Shown: positions 16,655 to 26,683 of the stretch, in pieces
Numbering within the stretch: position 1 is the first letter of the stretch
How the letters are laid out: each line of letters opens with the position of its first letter
Assembly: GCA_035539075.1 (NCBI GenBank)
Contig: DATLJB010000052.1
Coordinates: 56,321 to 120,320 of the forward strand
Origin: Dongia_B sp035539075
GTDB taxonomy: Bacteria > Pseudomonadota > Alphaproteobacteria > Dongiales > Dongiaceae
Length of the DNA stretch: 64,000 nucleotides
Reading direction: 5' to 3'
Notes under the pieces: model-generated
The model's database searches: none
What the model saw: only the letters and a program-made list of their open reading frames with translations
Told to the model about the DNA's origin: nothing
Program-made: the position numbers and the translations under genes

Positions 16655-17608
16655 ATGGCTCCCCACTCCGACATTACGCTATCCGTCGGGCATCGTCGCC
16701 AGGGCCTCTGGAAAAGCAAGCTCGCCATCTTCGGCCGGCTTTCATTACGCGCCGTGGAGCTTTGGTCGGCCGACCGCGCCCTCAGCATGGGAGCGAGCCT
16801 CGCCTTTTACACCATCTTTTCCATGGCGCCGCTGCTCCTGATCGCCATTTCCATCGCGGGGTTCTTCTTCGGCAACGATGTCGCTCGTGAGGCTGTCGTC
16901 GAAGAGTTCCGCCTGCTTGCTGGCGCTTCCGCTGCCCGTTCAGTTGATGCAATGCTCGTCAGCGCCAGCCATTTCGGCTCTGGCGTTGTCGGCATCACGA
17001 TCGGTATCTGCACATTCCTCGTCTCGGCAACCGCCGCCTTTATCGAATTGCAGGATGACCTGAACGCGATCCTGCGAGCGCCACCGCCGAAGATCTCGAA
17101 ATACTGGACCTTCCTGCGACAGCGCGTGATCAGCTTTGCCATGATCGTCGCAATCGGCTTCCTGCTAATGGTATCGCTGGCATTCGACGCCGCCATTTCG
17201 GCCTTTGGACATTATTTTCAGCTCGATGTTGTCGCCATCCTGCTCGCGATCCTTACCCTCCTGGTAAACGCGATGATGTCGATCATCTTATTCGCCCTGA
17301 TCTTCAAGGTTCTTCCCAATGCCGATCTCAGTTGGCGCGCGGTCCTGGGAGGCGCCATCTTCACCGCGATATTGTTCATCCTCGGAAAATTTCTGATCGG
17401 GCTCTATCTTGGCCAAAGCCACGTCGCCTCAACCTACGGTGCCGCCGCTTCACTCATCACCATCCTCCTTTGGGTCTACTACTCCTCGCAAATCCTGCTG
17501 ATCGGCGCGGAATTCATCGCCGCTTTCACCGGCCGGCGCGAATCGGATGACGCGGGGCAGCTGCCTCGGAGGCTCCAACGATCGCCGCGAGGCACCGGCC
17601 TGGGTTGA
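16655..17608 (+). CDS. YihY/BrkB-family inner-membrane protein
   Basis: A 317-residue polytopic protein with about six transmembrane helices. Family marks are ALSMGASLAFYTIFSMAPLLLI near the N terminus, VSATAAFIELQDDLNAI, and YGAAASLITILLWVYYSSQI followed by LIGAEF at the end. The family was once called ribonuclease BN, incorrectly. Its molecular role is unsettled. It is co-transcribed with asmA. The C-terminal 25 residues are cytosolic and basic. Confidence 0.9.
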   Translation: MAPHSDITLSVGHRRQGLWKSKLAIFGRLSLRAVELWSADRALSMGASLAFYTIFSMAPLLLIAISIAGFFFGNDVAREAVVEEFRLLAGASAARSVDAMLVSASHFGSGVVGITIGICTFLVSATAAFIELQDDLNAILRAPPPKISKYWTFLRQRVISFAMIVAIGFLLMVSLAFDAAISAFGHYFQLDVVAILLAILTLLVNAMMSIILFALIFKVLPNADLSWRAVLGGAIFTAILFILGKFLIGLYLGQSHVASTYGAAASLITILLWVYYSSQILLIGAEFIAAFTGRRESDDAGQLPRRLQRSPRGTGLG

Positions 17609-17723
17609 GATTCCTTCTTTCACGAAAGGAGGCGCGCTGGTCAGGACTTCACCAGGGAACGACCTGCTTTTTTTGTACTTCCTCTTTAGTCCAATCAGCG
17701 GCGTGACAAGTAGCCGGCGAGCG

Positions 17724-18866
17724 ATGAAAGCAAACGGGAAAGAAATTCGGGGACAGGCGGCCCAAAAGAGGGTGGCGGCTTTGCAATCAAAGAAGCTGGC
17801 GACACTGCTCGCCGCCGCAGCGCCGGCGGAGACACCGCCGGTCCCCCTGGACGCCGGCCTGACTTATGTGACGGACAGTTTACCCGGACTGACCCGCCGG
17901 CCCTTCCGAACTGGCTTCCGTTTTCTCGATACGCAAGGAAAGCCCGTTCGGGATGCGGCGATACGCGATCGCATCTTGCGCCTCGCCATACCTCCAGCCT
18001 GGACCGATGTCTGGATTTGTCCTCAATCGAACGGGCACCTGCAGGCTACGGGGCGCGATGCGCGGGGCCGGAAGCAGTATATCTATCATCCGGACTTCCG
18101 CGCCTCGCGGGAGGACAGCAAGTTTCAGCACTTGCTCGCCTTTGCAACAGCCCTCCCGGCGATACGGCGGCGGGTTCGCCGCGACATGGCCCGCCGCCGC
18201 CTTGATCGGCCGAAGGTCGCGGCGACCATTCTCTTCCTGTTGGAGACTACGCTTATCCGCATCGGAAACAGCGAATATGCGCGTACCAACCGCAGCTTTG
18301 GAATCACGACATTGCGCAATCCCCACGTCAAGGTCGAAGGTTCAGCGATCAAGTTCAAGTTTCCGGGCAAATCCGGCAGGATCTGGAATGTGCAACTGTC
18401 CAGTCGACGCGCGGCAAAGATCATTCGTTCCTGCCAGGAGTTGCCAGGGCAGCTGTTGTTCCAATATGAAAATGCGGAGGGCGGCCTTTCACCGGTGAGC
18501 TCCACCGATATCAACTTCTATTTGCGCGAAATAAGCGGCAAAGACATCACGGCCAAGGACTACCGGACCTGGGCGGGAACGGTGCTTGCCTCGAAAATGC
18601 TGCATGAGCTGGACGCGGATGTCGCAAACCGAAAGAAGGCATTGCGCGCTGTGATCAATCATGTCGCCGATCAGCTTGGAAATACGCCGACGATCTGCCG
18701 TAAATGCTATATTCATCCGGCCTTACAACAGCTCTTTCTGGAAGGTACCTTTGTATTGCGGCCACGTCCCGCCCGCGGCAAGTCCATCCTCGACCCTTAT
18801 GAGCGCGCCGTCCTGGCCCTGCTCAAGAAGATCGAGAAAGCGCCGACCGATATCATTTCCCGTTAG
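17724..18866 (+). CDS. DNA topoisomerase IB (poxvirus type)
   Basis: A 380-residue type IB topoisomerase. The N-terminal domain includes IPPAWTDVWICP and GRDARGRKQYIYH (catalytic Arg region). The catalytic domain has LLETTLIRIGNSEYA, FKFPGKSG, SSTDINFYLREISGKDITAKDYRTW and the tyrosine motif RKCYIHP. These enzymes relax supercoils through a 3'-phosphotyrosine intermediate. ATG at 17724 gives a normal family length; an upstream in-frame extension reads through non-conserved sequence. The stop overlaps that of the convergent emrB by 4 bp. Confidence 0.93.
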   Translation: MKANGKEIRGQAAQKRVAALQSKKLATLLAAAAPAETPPVPLDAGLTYVTDSLPGLTRRPFRTGFRFLDTQGKPVRDAAIRDRILRLAIPPAWTDVWICPQSNGHLQATGRDARGRKQYIYHPDFRASREDSKFQHLLAFATALPAIRRRVRRDMARRRLDRPKVAATILFLLETTLIRIGNSEYARTNRSFGITTLRNPHVKVEGSAIKFKFPGKSGRIWNVQLSSRRAAKIIRSCQELPGQLLFQYENAEGGLSPVSSTDINFYLREISGKDITAKDYRTWAGTVLASKMLHELDADVANRKKALRAVINHVADQLGNTPTICRKCYIHPALQQLFLEGTFVLRPRPARGKSILDPYERAVLALLKKIEKAPTDIISR

Positions 18867-20449
18867 CCTGCAGGCGCGCGCTGCTTCCTCGTATGCATAG
18901 GTGTGCCCATCAGAACCAGGGCCACGGCCAGTCCGCCGAGAGCGACCATGGAGAGCAACCAAAACACGTCGATGTAGGAGAGAAGAGCCGCTTGCTTCTG
19001 GATGAGCTGGCCGATCCATGCTGTTGTCTGACCGGTAATATCCGCCGATGCGCTGCCCTGGGTCTGGAAACTGCGGCCAATCTGTTTGAACGCCTCCTGA
19101 TAGCGCATGTCGGACGGAATGACGTTCTCAACAAGCCGACTCTGATGAAACTGTTCACGCTGCGCCAGCGCGGTCTGGGCCATCGACACGCCCATGCTGC
19201 CGCCGAGATTGCGCGCAACATTGATCAAAGCGGAAGCCTGGTTGGTTTTCCCGCGCGGCAGCCCCTCATAGGAAGCCGTGGTGATCGGAATGAAGACGAA
19301 AGGCAGGCCAATCGCGAGGAAGACGCGGCACCAGGCCGCATAGGACCAAGTCAGATCACCATTCAGGCCGGTTACATACCACATGGCGAAGGCAATGACG
19401 GCCATGCCGGCGGCGATGAGATATTTCGGCGCTACGGCAGTGACAAGGCGGCCGGAAATCGGCATTAGCAGCATCGTCACAAATCCACCCGGCGACAGGG
19501 CACTTCCCGCCAATGTGGCCGTATAGCCGAACTCTTCCTGCAGCATCTGCGGCAGGAACTGCGTGGTTGCCACCAAAATCGCGCCGACGCAAAGCATCAC
19601 GGCGAAGCAGCCACCGAACTGTCGGCGTCCCAGGAGGCGGATATCGACGATCGGGTCCGGCCGCATCAGTTCCCAGGGCACCAACAGGATGAAGGAGATG
19701 CCCGAAACCAATGCGAAAGCCAGGATGAAGCTTGATTCAAACCAATCGTTCCTCTGGCCTTCGTCAAGGACAACTTCAAGGCATCCCAGCGCCAGGGCAA
19801 CCAGAACGAAACCGACATAATCGACGGAGATGCCCCGGCGCAGAATTTGCTCGCGGTCGCGCCTCGCCGTGGCGGGCTCGGAGACCAGCAGGTTGACCAA
19901 GGCGAGAGAAAGAACGCCCATCGGCACGTTAATGAGGAAAACCCAGTGCCAACTGTAATTGTCGGTGATCCAGCCGCCAAGCGTCGGGCCGATCACCGGT
20001 GCGACCACAACGGCGACGCCGTAGATGGCAAAGGCGCGGCCCCGCAAATGCGGCGGGAAGGCGTCTGCAAGGATTGCCTGCTCACTCGGCGCCATCCCCC
20101 CGCCGCCCAGGCCTTGCAGCACGCGAAATGCGACCAGGGCCGGCAAGCTCCAGGCCAAGCCGCACAGCAGCGAGCTGACGGTGAACAATCCCACGCAGAT
20201 CATATAGAAGCGCTTCCGCCCGATGATGGTCGATAGCCAGCCGCTGATCGAGAGAATCACCGCATTGGCAACCAGATAGCTGGTGACGACCCAGGTCGCC
20301 TGGTCGAGGCCGGCGGCAAGCCCGCCTGCAATATGCCGCAGCGCTACATTGGCAATCGTGGTATCGAGCACTTCCATGAAGGTGGCGATCGAGACAACAG
20401 CCGCGATCAGCCACGGATTGTGCTTTCCTGAGACGCGATGCTCGGCCAT
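18863..20449 (-). CDS. emrB: MFS multidrug efflux transporter, DHA2/EmrB type
   Basis: A 528-residue, 14-helix drug:H+ antiporter. Motifs are FMEVLDTTIANVAL in helix 1, GRKRFY after helix 2, and GGGMAPSEQAILADAFP with GPTLGGWITDNYSWHWVF in the motif C region. It lies 12 bp downstream of the periplasmic adaptor gene on the same strand, so together they would form the inner-membrane part of an EmrAB tripartite pump; the outer-membrane channel is not encoded here. Confidence 0.92.
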   Translation of the reverse strand: MAEHRVSGKHNPWLIAAVVSIATFMEVLDTTIANVALRHIAGGLAAGLDQATWVVTSYLVANAVILSISGWLSTIIGRKRFYMICVGLFTVSSLLCGLAWSLPALVAFRVLQGLGGGGMAPSEQAILADAFPPHLRGRAFAIYGVAVVVAPVIGPTLGGWITDNYSWHWVFLINVPMGVLSLALVNLLVSEPATARRDREQILRRGISVDYVGFVLVALALGCLEVVLDEGQRNDWFESSFILAFALVSGISFILLVPWELMRPDPIVDIRLLGRRQFGGCFAVMLCVGAILVATTQFLPQMLQEEFGYTATLAGSALSPGGFVTMLLMPISGRLVTAVAPKYLIAAGMAVIAFAMWYVTGLNGDLTWSYAAWCRVFLAIGLPFVFIPITTASYEGLPRGKTNQASALINVARNLGGSMGVSMAQTALAQREQFHQSRLVENVIPSDMRYQEAFKQIGRSFQTQGSASADITGQTTAWIGQLIQKQAALLSYIDVFWLLSMVALGGLAVALVLMGTPMHTRKQRAPAG

Positions 20450-20461
20450 ATGCTGCGCCTT

Positions 20462-21664
20462 TCACCGCACGCGCACGCTCGGTACCACCGAGAGGCCCGG
20501 CCCGAGAACAAGATCCGGAGGGAGGTTATCTATGGCGATTTTCACGGGGACGCGTTGAACGACCTTGACGAAGTTGCCAGTCGCATTCTCTGCCGGCAGC
20601 AGGCTGAATGCCGTGCCGGAGCCTGTCTGCAAGCTGACGACATGGCCGTGAAAGTCGGTTTTCGGATAGGCGTCAATCTCGATATCAACCGGCTGTCCGG
20701 GACGCATATCCGTGATCTGGGTTTCCTTGAAGTTGGCGGTCACCCAGATTTCGTCAGGCACAAACATCATGACACTCTGACCGGCCTCGACATATCCCCC
20801 CTTTGCAGCAGATAGATGGACGACATGCCCGGATTGCGCGGCGACGATCGTGGTATAGCCGAGATTGAGCGTGGCCTGGTCGCGTTGGGCCTCGGCGCGG
20901 AGCCGGTCGGCAACGGCGCTGTTGCGCTGCGCCTGCAAGGAGCTGACCTGCTTCTGCGCGGCATTTACCCCCGCTTTTGCCCTGGCCACCGTGGCGTCCT
21001 GCTGCTGCAGCTGCGATGCGGTCTGCTGTGCTTTCTGCACGCTGCCAGTTCCGAGCGCCGCGAGTTTTTGATAGCGGGCAGCGTCCTCCGCTGAGAAGTT
21101 GCGGGCAGCCTCCGCTTCTCTTACGTTGGATTCCGCCTGTTCGACCTGGGCCATCTGGGCGCTTATCTGCGCGTCAATGTTGGCGATGCTGGCTTGCGCC
21201 GCTGCTACTTCCGCTTCCGCCTGCTCGGCAGCGACCTGGTAATCGCGGTCATCAATGCGCAAGAGAATGGCGCCTTTTCCAACATGCTGATTATCGGTGA
21301 CCGGCACATCCACGATATATCCCTGGACCTTGGGGGCGATAGAAAACTGGCGGGCATCGATAAAGGCATCGTCGGTCGTCTCGAAGTGCCGCGCATGCAA
21401 CCACCAGATGCCCGCCCCTGCCAGCCCCGCGACAACAAGAACGATGGCTGCGATGGCGATCACCGGGTGCGAACGAACCTTGTTCTTCAGACCGGCTGCC
21501 GGGTCAGAATGGGCGTTCCCTTGGCCGTCACTCGGCTGCTCTTCCTGGGCTCGCTCGTCGTCCGAGCGGTTACGTTCTGCCACCCGGCTTCCTTCACGCT
21601 CTCGTGAGGCCGGCTGCAGGCCCTCCGCATTCTGCTGCGTTTCATGCGTTTGGGGATATGACAT
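20462..21664 (-). CDS. emrA: HlyD/EmrA-family membrane fusion protein
   Basis: A 400-residue adaptor. A polar N-terminal tail is followed by one transmembrane helix at about residues 66-89, a lipoyl half-motif (TTDDAFIDARQFSIAPKVQG), and a long Ala/Gln-rich coiled-coil hairpin (about 140-245). The second lipoyl half and a beta-barrel follow, with FKETQITDMRPGQPVDIEID. The long polar N-terminus makes the exact start uncertain; the ATG at 21664 is the first sensible one. It is operonic with emrB. Confidence 0.88.
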   Translation of the reverse strand: MSYPQTHETQQNAEGLQPASREREGSRVAERNRSDDERAQEEQPSDGQGNAHSDPAAGLKNKVRSHPVIAIAAIVLVVAGLAGAGIWWLHARHFETTDDAFIDARQFSIAPKVQGYIVDVPVTDNQHVGKGAILLRIDDRDYQVAAEQAEAEVAAAQASIANIDAQISAQMAQVEQAESNVREAEAARNFSAEDAARYQKLAALGTGSVQKAQQTASQLQQQDATVARAKAGVNAAQKQVSSLQAQRNSAVADRLRAEAQRDQATLNLGYTTIVAAQSGHVVHLSAAKGGYVEAGQSVMMFVPDEIWVTANFKETQITDMRPGQPVDIEIDAYPKTDFHGHVVSLQTGSGTAFSLLPAENATGNFVKVVQRVPVKIAIDNLPPDLVLGPGLSVVPSVRVR

Positions 21665-21860
21665 GACGAGCCGCGACGATGGATGTCGATCCGTTGAGGA
21701 TGCGATCGCATCACGGCGCCGGCCGCTGCCGGCACCGATAATGGGCATCGCCTCTTCATCGATTAACGATCTGCCCCGTCCCGACGTTCCCACCGCCCGC
21801 CCGTCTCCGCTCGCCGGCTCGCCGGCCGGTCCGGAGCCGCATGCGCGGAGAAATCGCCAA

Positions 21861-24056
21861 TCATGCCGGCACCGCTTCAATATCGCGGCTATAGAATCTC
21901 GGCCGGAGCAGGGCCGACGTAACGCTATCCGCCACGGCTTTCGCCTCTCCGACGAAGACGCCTATATCGGCGCCCCCCTCGCCGCCGATATCGCAAGCTT
22001 CCAAGAGTTTTCTCCCCTCGCCGATGAATCCGACCGGCTTGCCGTGGCGGTAAGCTTCGTTGATGAAGTGAATCGCCAATCCGGACGAGGCGAGTGCGGT
22101 TGCGGAGGCGCCGCCGAGCACGATGGCGCCGTCGTAGATGACGGAGGGAGCGTTCGGCGCTGCGCGATTGACCTTCACCTCGCCACCGACCGAATCCTCG
22201 ACGGTTCCGGCATGAGAGGCGATGAATTCGCCCAGAACGCCCGCTGCGGCAAGTTGAAGTTGGACGGCCTTCAGTTGTTTCGCATCGCTTCCTTCGCCGC
22301 CCAACAATGCGATTTTGGCGCCTTTGGCGGTGGGAACCGGCTTGTCCATGCTGAGTGCCGGTGAGCGCAGCTTTTTTGCCTTCGGGTTCAACGGCCCGGA
22401 CGGCGTCGGGGCCGACGGGGTGGGATTCTTCGCGTCCCCGACCGGATCGATGGGAATGCCGGTCCGGCTCGAGACACCTTGCGCCAGCTCATCGGCGATA
22501 TTGACCAATATCTCGTTCAGCACGTGAAACCGCACCTCTTCGCTCACGACCTGATTGAGTTCGAAGGAGAAAGCCTCGATGATATGCAGCTTCTCCCAAT
22601 CCGCCATGCTGTTCCAAAACTGCGTCGCCTGGCTGAAGTGATCTGAAAAACTGGGACTGCGCGCGCGGATCTTATTGCCTTCGACCTTCTCCGCATAACT
22701 GCGGAAAGCCTGCGCGGCATCCGGGGTATGCATCGGGCAGCCGCCGCCCAATCGATTAGGAAAGTAGGCGACGCGCCCGGGATTGACGGTAACCCGCGCC
22801 ATAGCGTCCCGCTGATTATTGTGGACGTGGTTGACCGGCCGGTTAATCGGCAGCTCGGCGAAATTCGGACCGACGCGACGCAGCTGCGTGTCGAGATAAG
22901 AGAATAGCCGCCCCTGCAGCAGAGGATCATTTGTGAAATCGATACCCGGGACGATATGGCCCGGATGGAACGCCACCTGCTCTGTTTCGGCGAAGTAATT
23001 GTCCGGATTCCTGTTGAGCGTCATCTTTCCGACGCGGCGAACCGGAACCAGCTCCTCGGGAATGATCTTCGTCGGATCCAGCAGGTCGAAATCGAACTTG
23101 AACTCGTCCTTTTCCTCCACGATCTGCAGGCCGAGTTCCCATTCCGGGTAGTCGCCCCGTTCTATGGCTTCGAAAAGATCGCGCCGGTTGAAGTCCGGAT
23201 CCTTGCCGGAGACTTTTTGCGCCTCATCCCAGGCCAGCGACTTCACACCCTTCAAAGGCTTCCAATGAAACTTGACGAAGCGGCTCTTACCCTTGGCATT
23301 TATCAATCGGAAGGTATGGACGCCAAAGCCCTCCATGGTGGCAAAGCTGCGGGGGAAGGCCCGATCGCTCATCACCCACATCATCATATGAGCACTTTCC
23401 GGCGTCAGCGAGATGAAATCCCAGAAAGTGTCATGCGCCGAAGCCGCCTGGGGAATTTCATTGTTCGGCTCCGGCTTGACCGCGTGAATGAGATCGGGAA
23501 ATTTTACGGCGTCTTGAATAAAGAATACCGGCATATTGTTGCCGACCAGATCCCACACGCCTTCTTCCGTATAGAACTTGACCGCAAAGCCTCTGACGTC
23601 GCGCGGACAATCGGTCGAGCCCCTCGAACCTGCCACGGTGGAAAAGCGCACGAAAACTGGCGTCCGGCGGCTCGGGTCCGTCAGCAGCCCCGCTATGGTC
23701 AGGTCCGACAGGTCTTCATAGGCCTGGAAGAAGCCGTGGGCGGCTGCACCGCGCGCATGAACGATCCGCTCGGGGATCCGCTCATGATCGAAATGCATGA
23801 TTTTTTCCCGCAAATGGAAATCTTCCATCAGCGAGGGGCCACGTGGCCCGGCCTTGAGGGAATTCTGATCGTCGGAAATTGCCAACCCCTGGTTGGTGGT
23901 CAACGCCTCGCCGGGATCGATCGTGTCCCGCTTGAGGTCTCGATCCTTCGTCGTTTCGATAGGGGCACCGGCCACTTTACCAGCGGCTCTGCGGCTCGAT
24001 TGACCTGCGGTGCGTGCTTTCGCTCCGTTGGCACGGTTTTCCGGCCTTTTCGCCAT
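21861..24056 (-). CDS. katE: large-subunit catalase (HPII/KatE type)
   Basis: A 731-residue clade-2 haem catalase. The catalytic His is in VHARGAAAHGFFQAYE, the distal Asn region in RDVRGFAVKFYTEEG, and the haem-ligating Tyr in RLFSYLDTQLRRVG. After about residue 560 a Pro/Lys linker leads to the class I glutamine amidotransferase/DJ-1-like C-terminal domain (KIALLGGEGSDAK, YDGAIVLGG). It decomposes H2O2, and HPII types are usually stationary-phase or stress-induced. The ATG at 24056 has GGAGAG upstream. A 196-bp gap separates it from emrA downstream. Confidence 0.95.
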   Translation of the reverse strand: MAKRPENRANGAKARTAGQSSRRAAGKVAGAPIETTKDRDLKRDTIDPGEALTTNQGLAISDDQNSLKAGPRGPSLMEDFHLREKIMHFDHERIPERIVHARGAAAHGFFQAYEDLSDLTIAGLLTDPSRRTPVFVRFSTVAGSRGSTDCPRDVRGFAVKFYTEEGVWDLVGNNMPVFFIQDAVKFPDLIHAVKPEPNNEIPQAASAHDTFWDFISLTPESAHMMMWVMSDRAFPRSFATMEGFGVHTFRLINAKGKSRFVKFHWKPLKGVKSLAWDEAQKVSGKDPDFNRRDLFEAIERGDYPEWELGLQIVEEKDEFKFDFDLLDPTKIIPEELVPVRRVGKMTLNRNPDNYFAETEQVAFHPGHIVPGIDFTNDPLLQGRLFSYLDTQLRRVGPNFAELPINRPVNHVHNNQRDAMARVTVNPGRVAYFPNRLGGGCPMHTPDAAQAFRSYAEKVEGNKIRARSPSFSDHFSQATQFWNSMADWEKLHIIEAFSFELNQVVSEEVRFHVLNEILVNIADELAQGVSSRTGIPIDPVGDAKNPTPSAPTPSGPLNPKAKKLRSPALSMDKPVPTAKGAKIALLGGEGSDAKQLKAVQLQLAAAGVLGEFIASHAGTVEDSVGGEVKVNRAAPNAPSVIYDGAIVLGGASATALASSGLAIHFINEAYRHGKPVGFIGEGRKLLEACDIGGEGGADIGVFVGEAKAVADSVTSALLRPRFYSRDIEAVPA

Positions 24057-24193
24057 GATACTCTCCACACAAGATCGTTACATATGAAGGCGCAGCCTTT
24101 GGCTGGGCTCAAGGAATGGCCTACTGCATGGGCGCAGGTCCGAATAAACGGCCTATCTCGCCGATGTTCCGCATCAGCAAAATGTGATCGGAG

Positions 24194-26683
24194 GTGAAGG
24201 GAAATTCAGCCGGATCTGCCGACGACGCATGGGCACTCGGAACAAAATCAACCATACCGCCATTTTCAGTCATGGCTCCGTTTCTTCCGCATCTTCATCT
24301 TGGCCGGGCTGCAGCGTCCAAGCGCGACAGCAGGGCGGTGCCACTCGCAGATGATGGCCCTGTAGACGGCCGATCGACATCCCTTCGGACGGAAAGGATC
24401 GGTCGCCCCGGTTCCCAGAATAGACACCAGCAGGCCGCCGCTACGGCCGCGACCACAGCGGCGGGGCCACCGGACATGCTGGTCCCCGGACACAATATCT
24501 GGCGCCTTACAAAAGCGGATTCAGCACTTCTCCTGATCGATGCCGCCGCCTACTTCGCGGCTCTCCGCAGCGCCCTGCTGGAGGCGGAGCGCACGATTTA
24601 TATCGCCGGCTGGGATATCGATACGCGTACGCCACTTTGGAATGCCGACATGACAGAGCAGGCAAGCCGAGACGGCGCGTCGCCCATGCGAGACAATCTG
24701 CCCATCGAGCTTGGCGCCTTTCTAGTGGAGCTGGTGAACCGGAAGCCTGATCTCGATATAAAAATTCTACTGTGGGACTATGCTTTCATCTACGCGCCGG
24801 ATCGCGAGCTCTTGCCGGAATATCACTTGTTGTGGAAGACGCCGCCGCAAATCGACCTCTGTCTCGATGATTGCGTTCCCTTCGGTTCTTCGCATCACCA
24901 GAAGCTTGTTGTTATCGACGATAGTCTCGCCTTTTGTGGCGGAATTGACTTGACGACAAGACGCTGGGATACGCCCGAACACCGCGTGGATCACCCGCTT
25001 CGGCTCGATCCGCGCGGAATACCCTATCCGCCGCACCACGATACCCAGATGGCGGCAACGGGCGAAACGGCAGCCGCCTTAGGACAGCTTTTCCGTCATC
25101 GCTGGCGTCGCGCCGCCAGGGAAGAGCTCCCCCCGGTCGCCACGGCGCTTCGCCGCCCCGTCGATCTGCAGCATTTCGGCTCTCACCTGTTTCGCAATGC
25201 GGTGATAGGCATTGCCCGTACCGTTCCACCTTCCGACGAAGAAAGCTCCGTACAGGAAATCGCCCGGCTCCATCTCGACCTCGTCTCCGTGGCCTCTTCC
25301 CTCATTTACCTGGAATCGCAATACCTGACGTTTGACGAATTCGCCGAGGCTGTCGTCGCCCGGATGAAGCTTTGCCCATCGTTGCAACTGGTCGTCCTTT
25401 GCCCGCGCAGCTATCGAGGCTGGGTGGAAAATAATGCCATGTGCGGCGGGCGCAGCCGCTTCATCGCGCGGTTCGCGGCGGCGGGGCTGGCGGAGCGCGT
25501 CTCATTCCTCTACCCCGTCGCCCGTGAGGGCGAGAAGGTCAATCCCATACTTGTTCATTCGAAACTACTGATTATCGATGACCGATATCTCCGGGTGGGC
25601 TCGTCAAACCTCTGCAACCGGTCAATGGGGGTAGATACAGAATGTGACCTGGTTCTATCCGCCGGCACAGACCGGATACAGCAGCGCATGATCCGCCAGA
25701 TCTGCTGCACGCTGATAGCTGAACATACCGGCAGCACCGTCGCAACGGTCGACCGCTGGCTGGATAGCGGTATCGGCATCCACGAGGTCCTGCGAAATGC
25801 TGGCTCGGAGTGTCGACAGTTACTGCCTGTCCCCCAACAGGAGGACCTGTTCGAATGGGATCTCGCGGCGGGCATAGCCGATCCCGTCTTGCCGATGGAG
25901 CCCGGACGGGCGGCTTTCTCCGCAAGGGCAGAACAGGGTAGGAGGGCCTTCAGCGAGGTGGCAGGAGCACCCCTAGTGCTCCGGTCAATGGAGGGGAAGG
26001 CGGAATTGAACAATCTCCTTCTGATTGGCTGTGGCCTGCTGTTGCTCGCCGCATGCTGGACCTTCACGCCTCTCGCTCACCTTGCCAGTCCCGATCTCTG
26101 GCAAGCATGGCTGGACTATATTCGCGGCCCCTGGGAGGCCATTGCCGTCGTCGCAGTTTATATCCTTGCGGGTTTCTTCGCTTTTCCGATCGTAGTGCTG
26201 ATCGCCGGCACAGCGGCAATTTTTGGTGCCTGGCCGGGATCGCTCTATGCCTTCACGGGTGCGATGGCAAGTGCCGCCATCACCTATTCGATCGGGCGTT
26301 GGGTCGGGCGCGACTCGCTGCGCCGCTTGCTTGGACCGCGCCTCAACCACGCAGGCGAAAGCCTGCTCGAAGCCGGAATCATCACCACCACCATCGCGCG
26401 CCTGGTTCCCGCCGCGCCCTATACACTGGTGAACCTCGCGGCTGGGGCGCTGCGTATCAATTTCATGAGCTATCTGCTTGGGACCGCGCTTGGCCTGGCG
26501 CCAGGCATCGTGGTGATGGCGGTATTTGGCCGCCACCTCATCTGGAGCTTCAATCACCCCACTCTGCAGAACATTTCGGTGCTGATCGTCATGGCGACCG
26601 GCTGTCTTCTTCTGGCGATTGCCCTGCAGCGGCTGTCGAAGCAGCTGCGACCTGCGCGTCGGCCGAGAAGCCGGAATGATTGA
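24194..26683 (+). CDS. phospholipase D domain fused to VTT/DedA membrane domain
   Basis: An 829-residue fusion. The PLD-family region (about residues 100-500) has two HKD motifs, SSHHQKLVVIDD and VHSKLLIIDD, as in cardiolipin synthases. It is followed by a SNARE-associated/VTT (TVP38/DedA) domain (about 600-820) with several membrane helices, including FPIVVLIAGTAAIFGAWPGS and RLVPAAPYTLVNLAAGA. The N-terminal ~95 residues are low complexity, so the GTG start at 24194 is uncertain; ATG at 24272 is an option. It overlaps the EEP gene by 8 bp. This resembles the E. coli clsB-ybhP pairing, suggesting phospholipid synthesis or remodelling. Confidence 0.88.
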   Translation: MKGNSAGSADDAWALGTKSTIPPFSVMAPFLPHLHLGRAAASKRDSRAVPLADDGPVDGRSTSLRTERIGRPGSQNRHQQAAATAATTAAGPPDMLVPGHNIWRLTKADSALLLIDAAAYFAALRSALLEAERTIYIAGWDIDTRTPLWNADMTEQASRDGASPMRDNLPIELGAFLVELVNRKPDLDIKILLWDYAFIYAPDRELLPEYHLLWKTPPQIDLCLDDCVPFGSSHHQKLVVIDDSLAFCGGIDLTTRRWDTPEHRVDHPLRLDPRGIPYPPHHDTQMAATGETAAALGQLFRHRWRRAAREELPPVATALRRPVDLQHFGSHLFRNAVIGIARTVPPSDEESSVQEIARLHLDLVSVASSLIYLESQYLTFDEFAEAVVARMKLCPSLQLVVLCPRSYRGWVENNAMCGGRSRFIARFAAAGLAERVSFLYPVAREGEKVNPILVHSKLLIIDDRYLRVGSSNLCNRSMGVDTECDLVLSAGTDRIQQRMIRQICCTLIAEHTGSTVATVDRWLDSGIGIHEVLRNAGSECRQLLPVPQQEDLFEWDLAAGIADPVLPMEPGRAAFSARAEQGRRAFSEVAGAPLVLRSMEGKAELNNLLLIGCGLLLLAACWTFTPLAHLASPDLWQAWLDYIRGPWEAIAVVAVYILAGFFAFPIVVLIAGTAAIFGAWPGSLYAFTGAMASAAITYSIGRWVGRDSLRRLLGPRLNHAGESLLEAGIITTTIARLVPAAPYTLVNLAAGALRINFMSYLLGTALGLAPGIVVMAVFGRHLIWSFNHPTLQNISVLIVMATGCLLLAIALQRLSKQLRPARRPRSRND

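Noticed and set aside
21665..21880. Longer N terminus of the EmrA adaptor
   Set aside because: It overlaps the catalase 3' end and has no conserved sequence.
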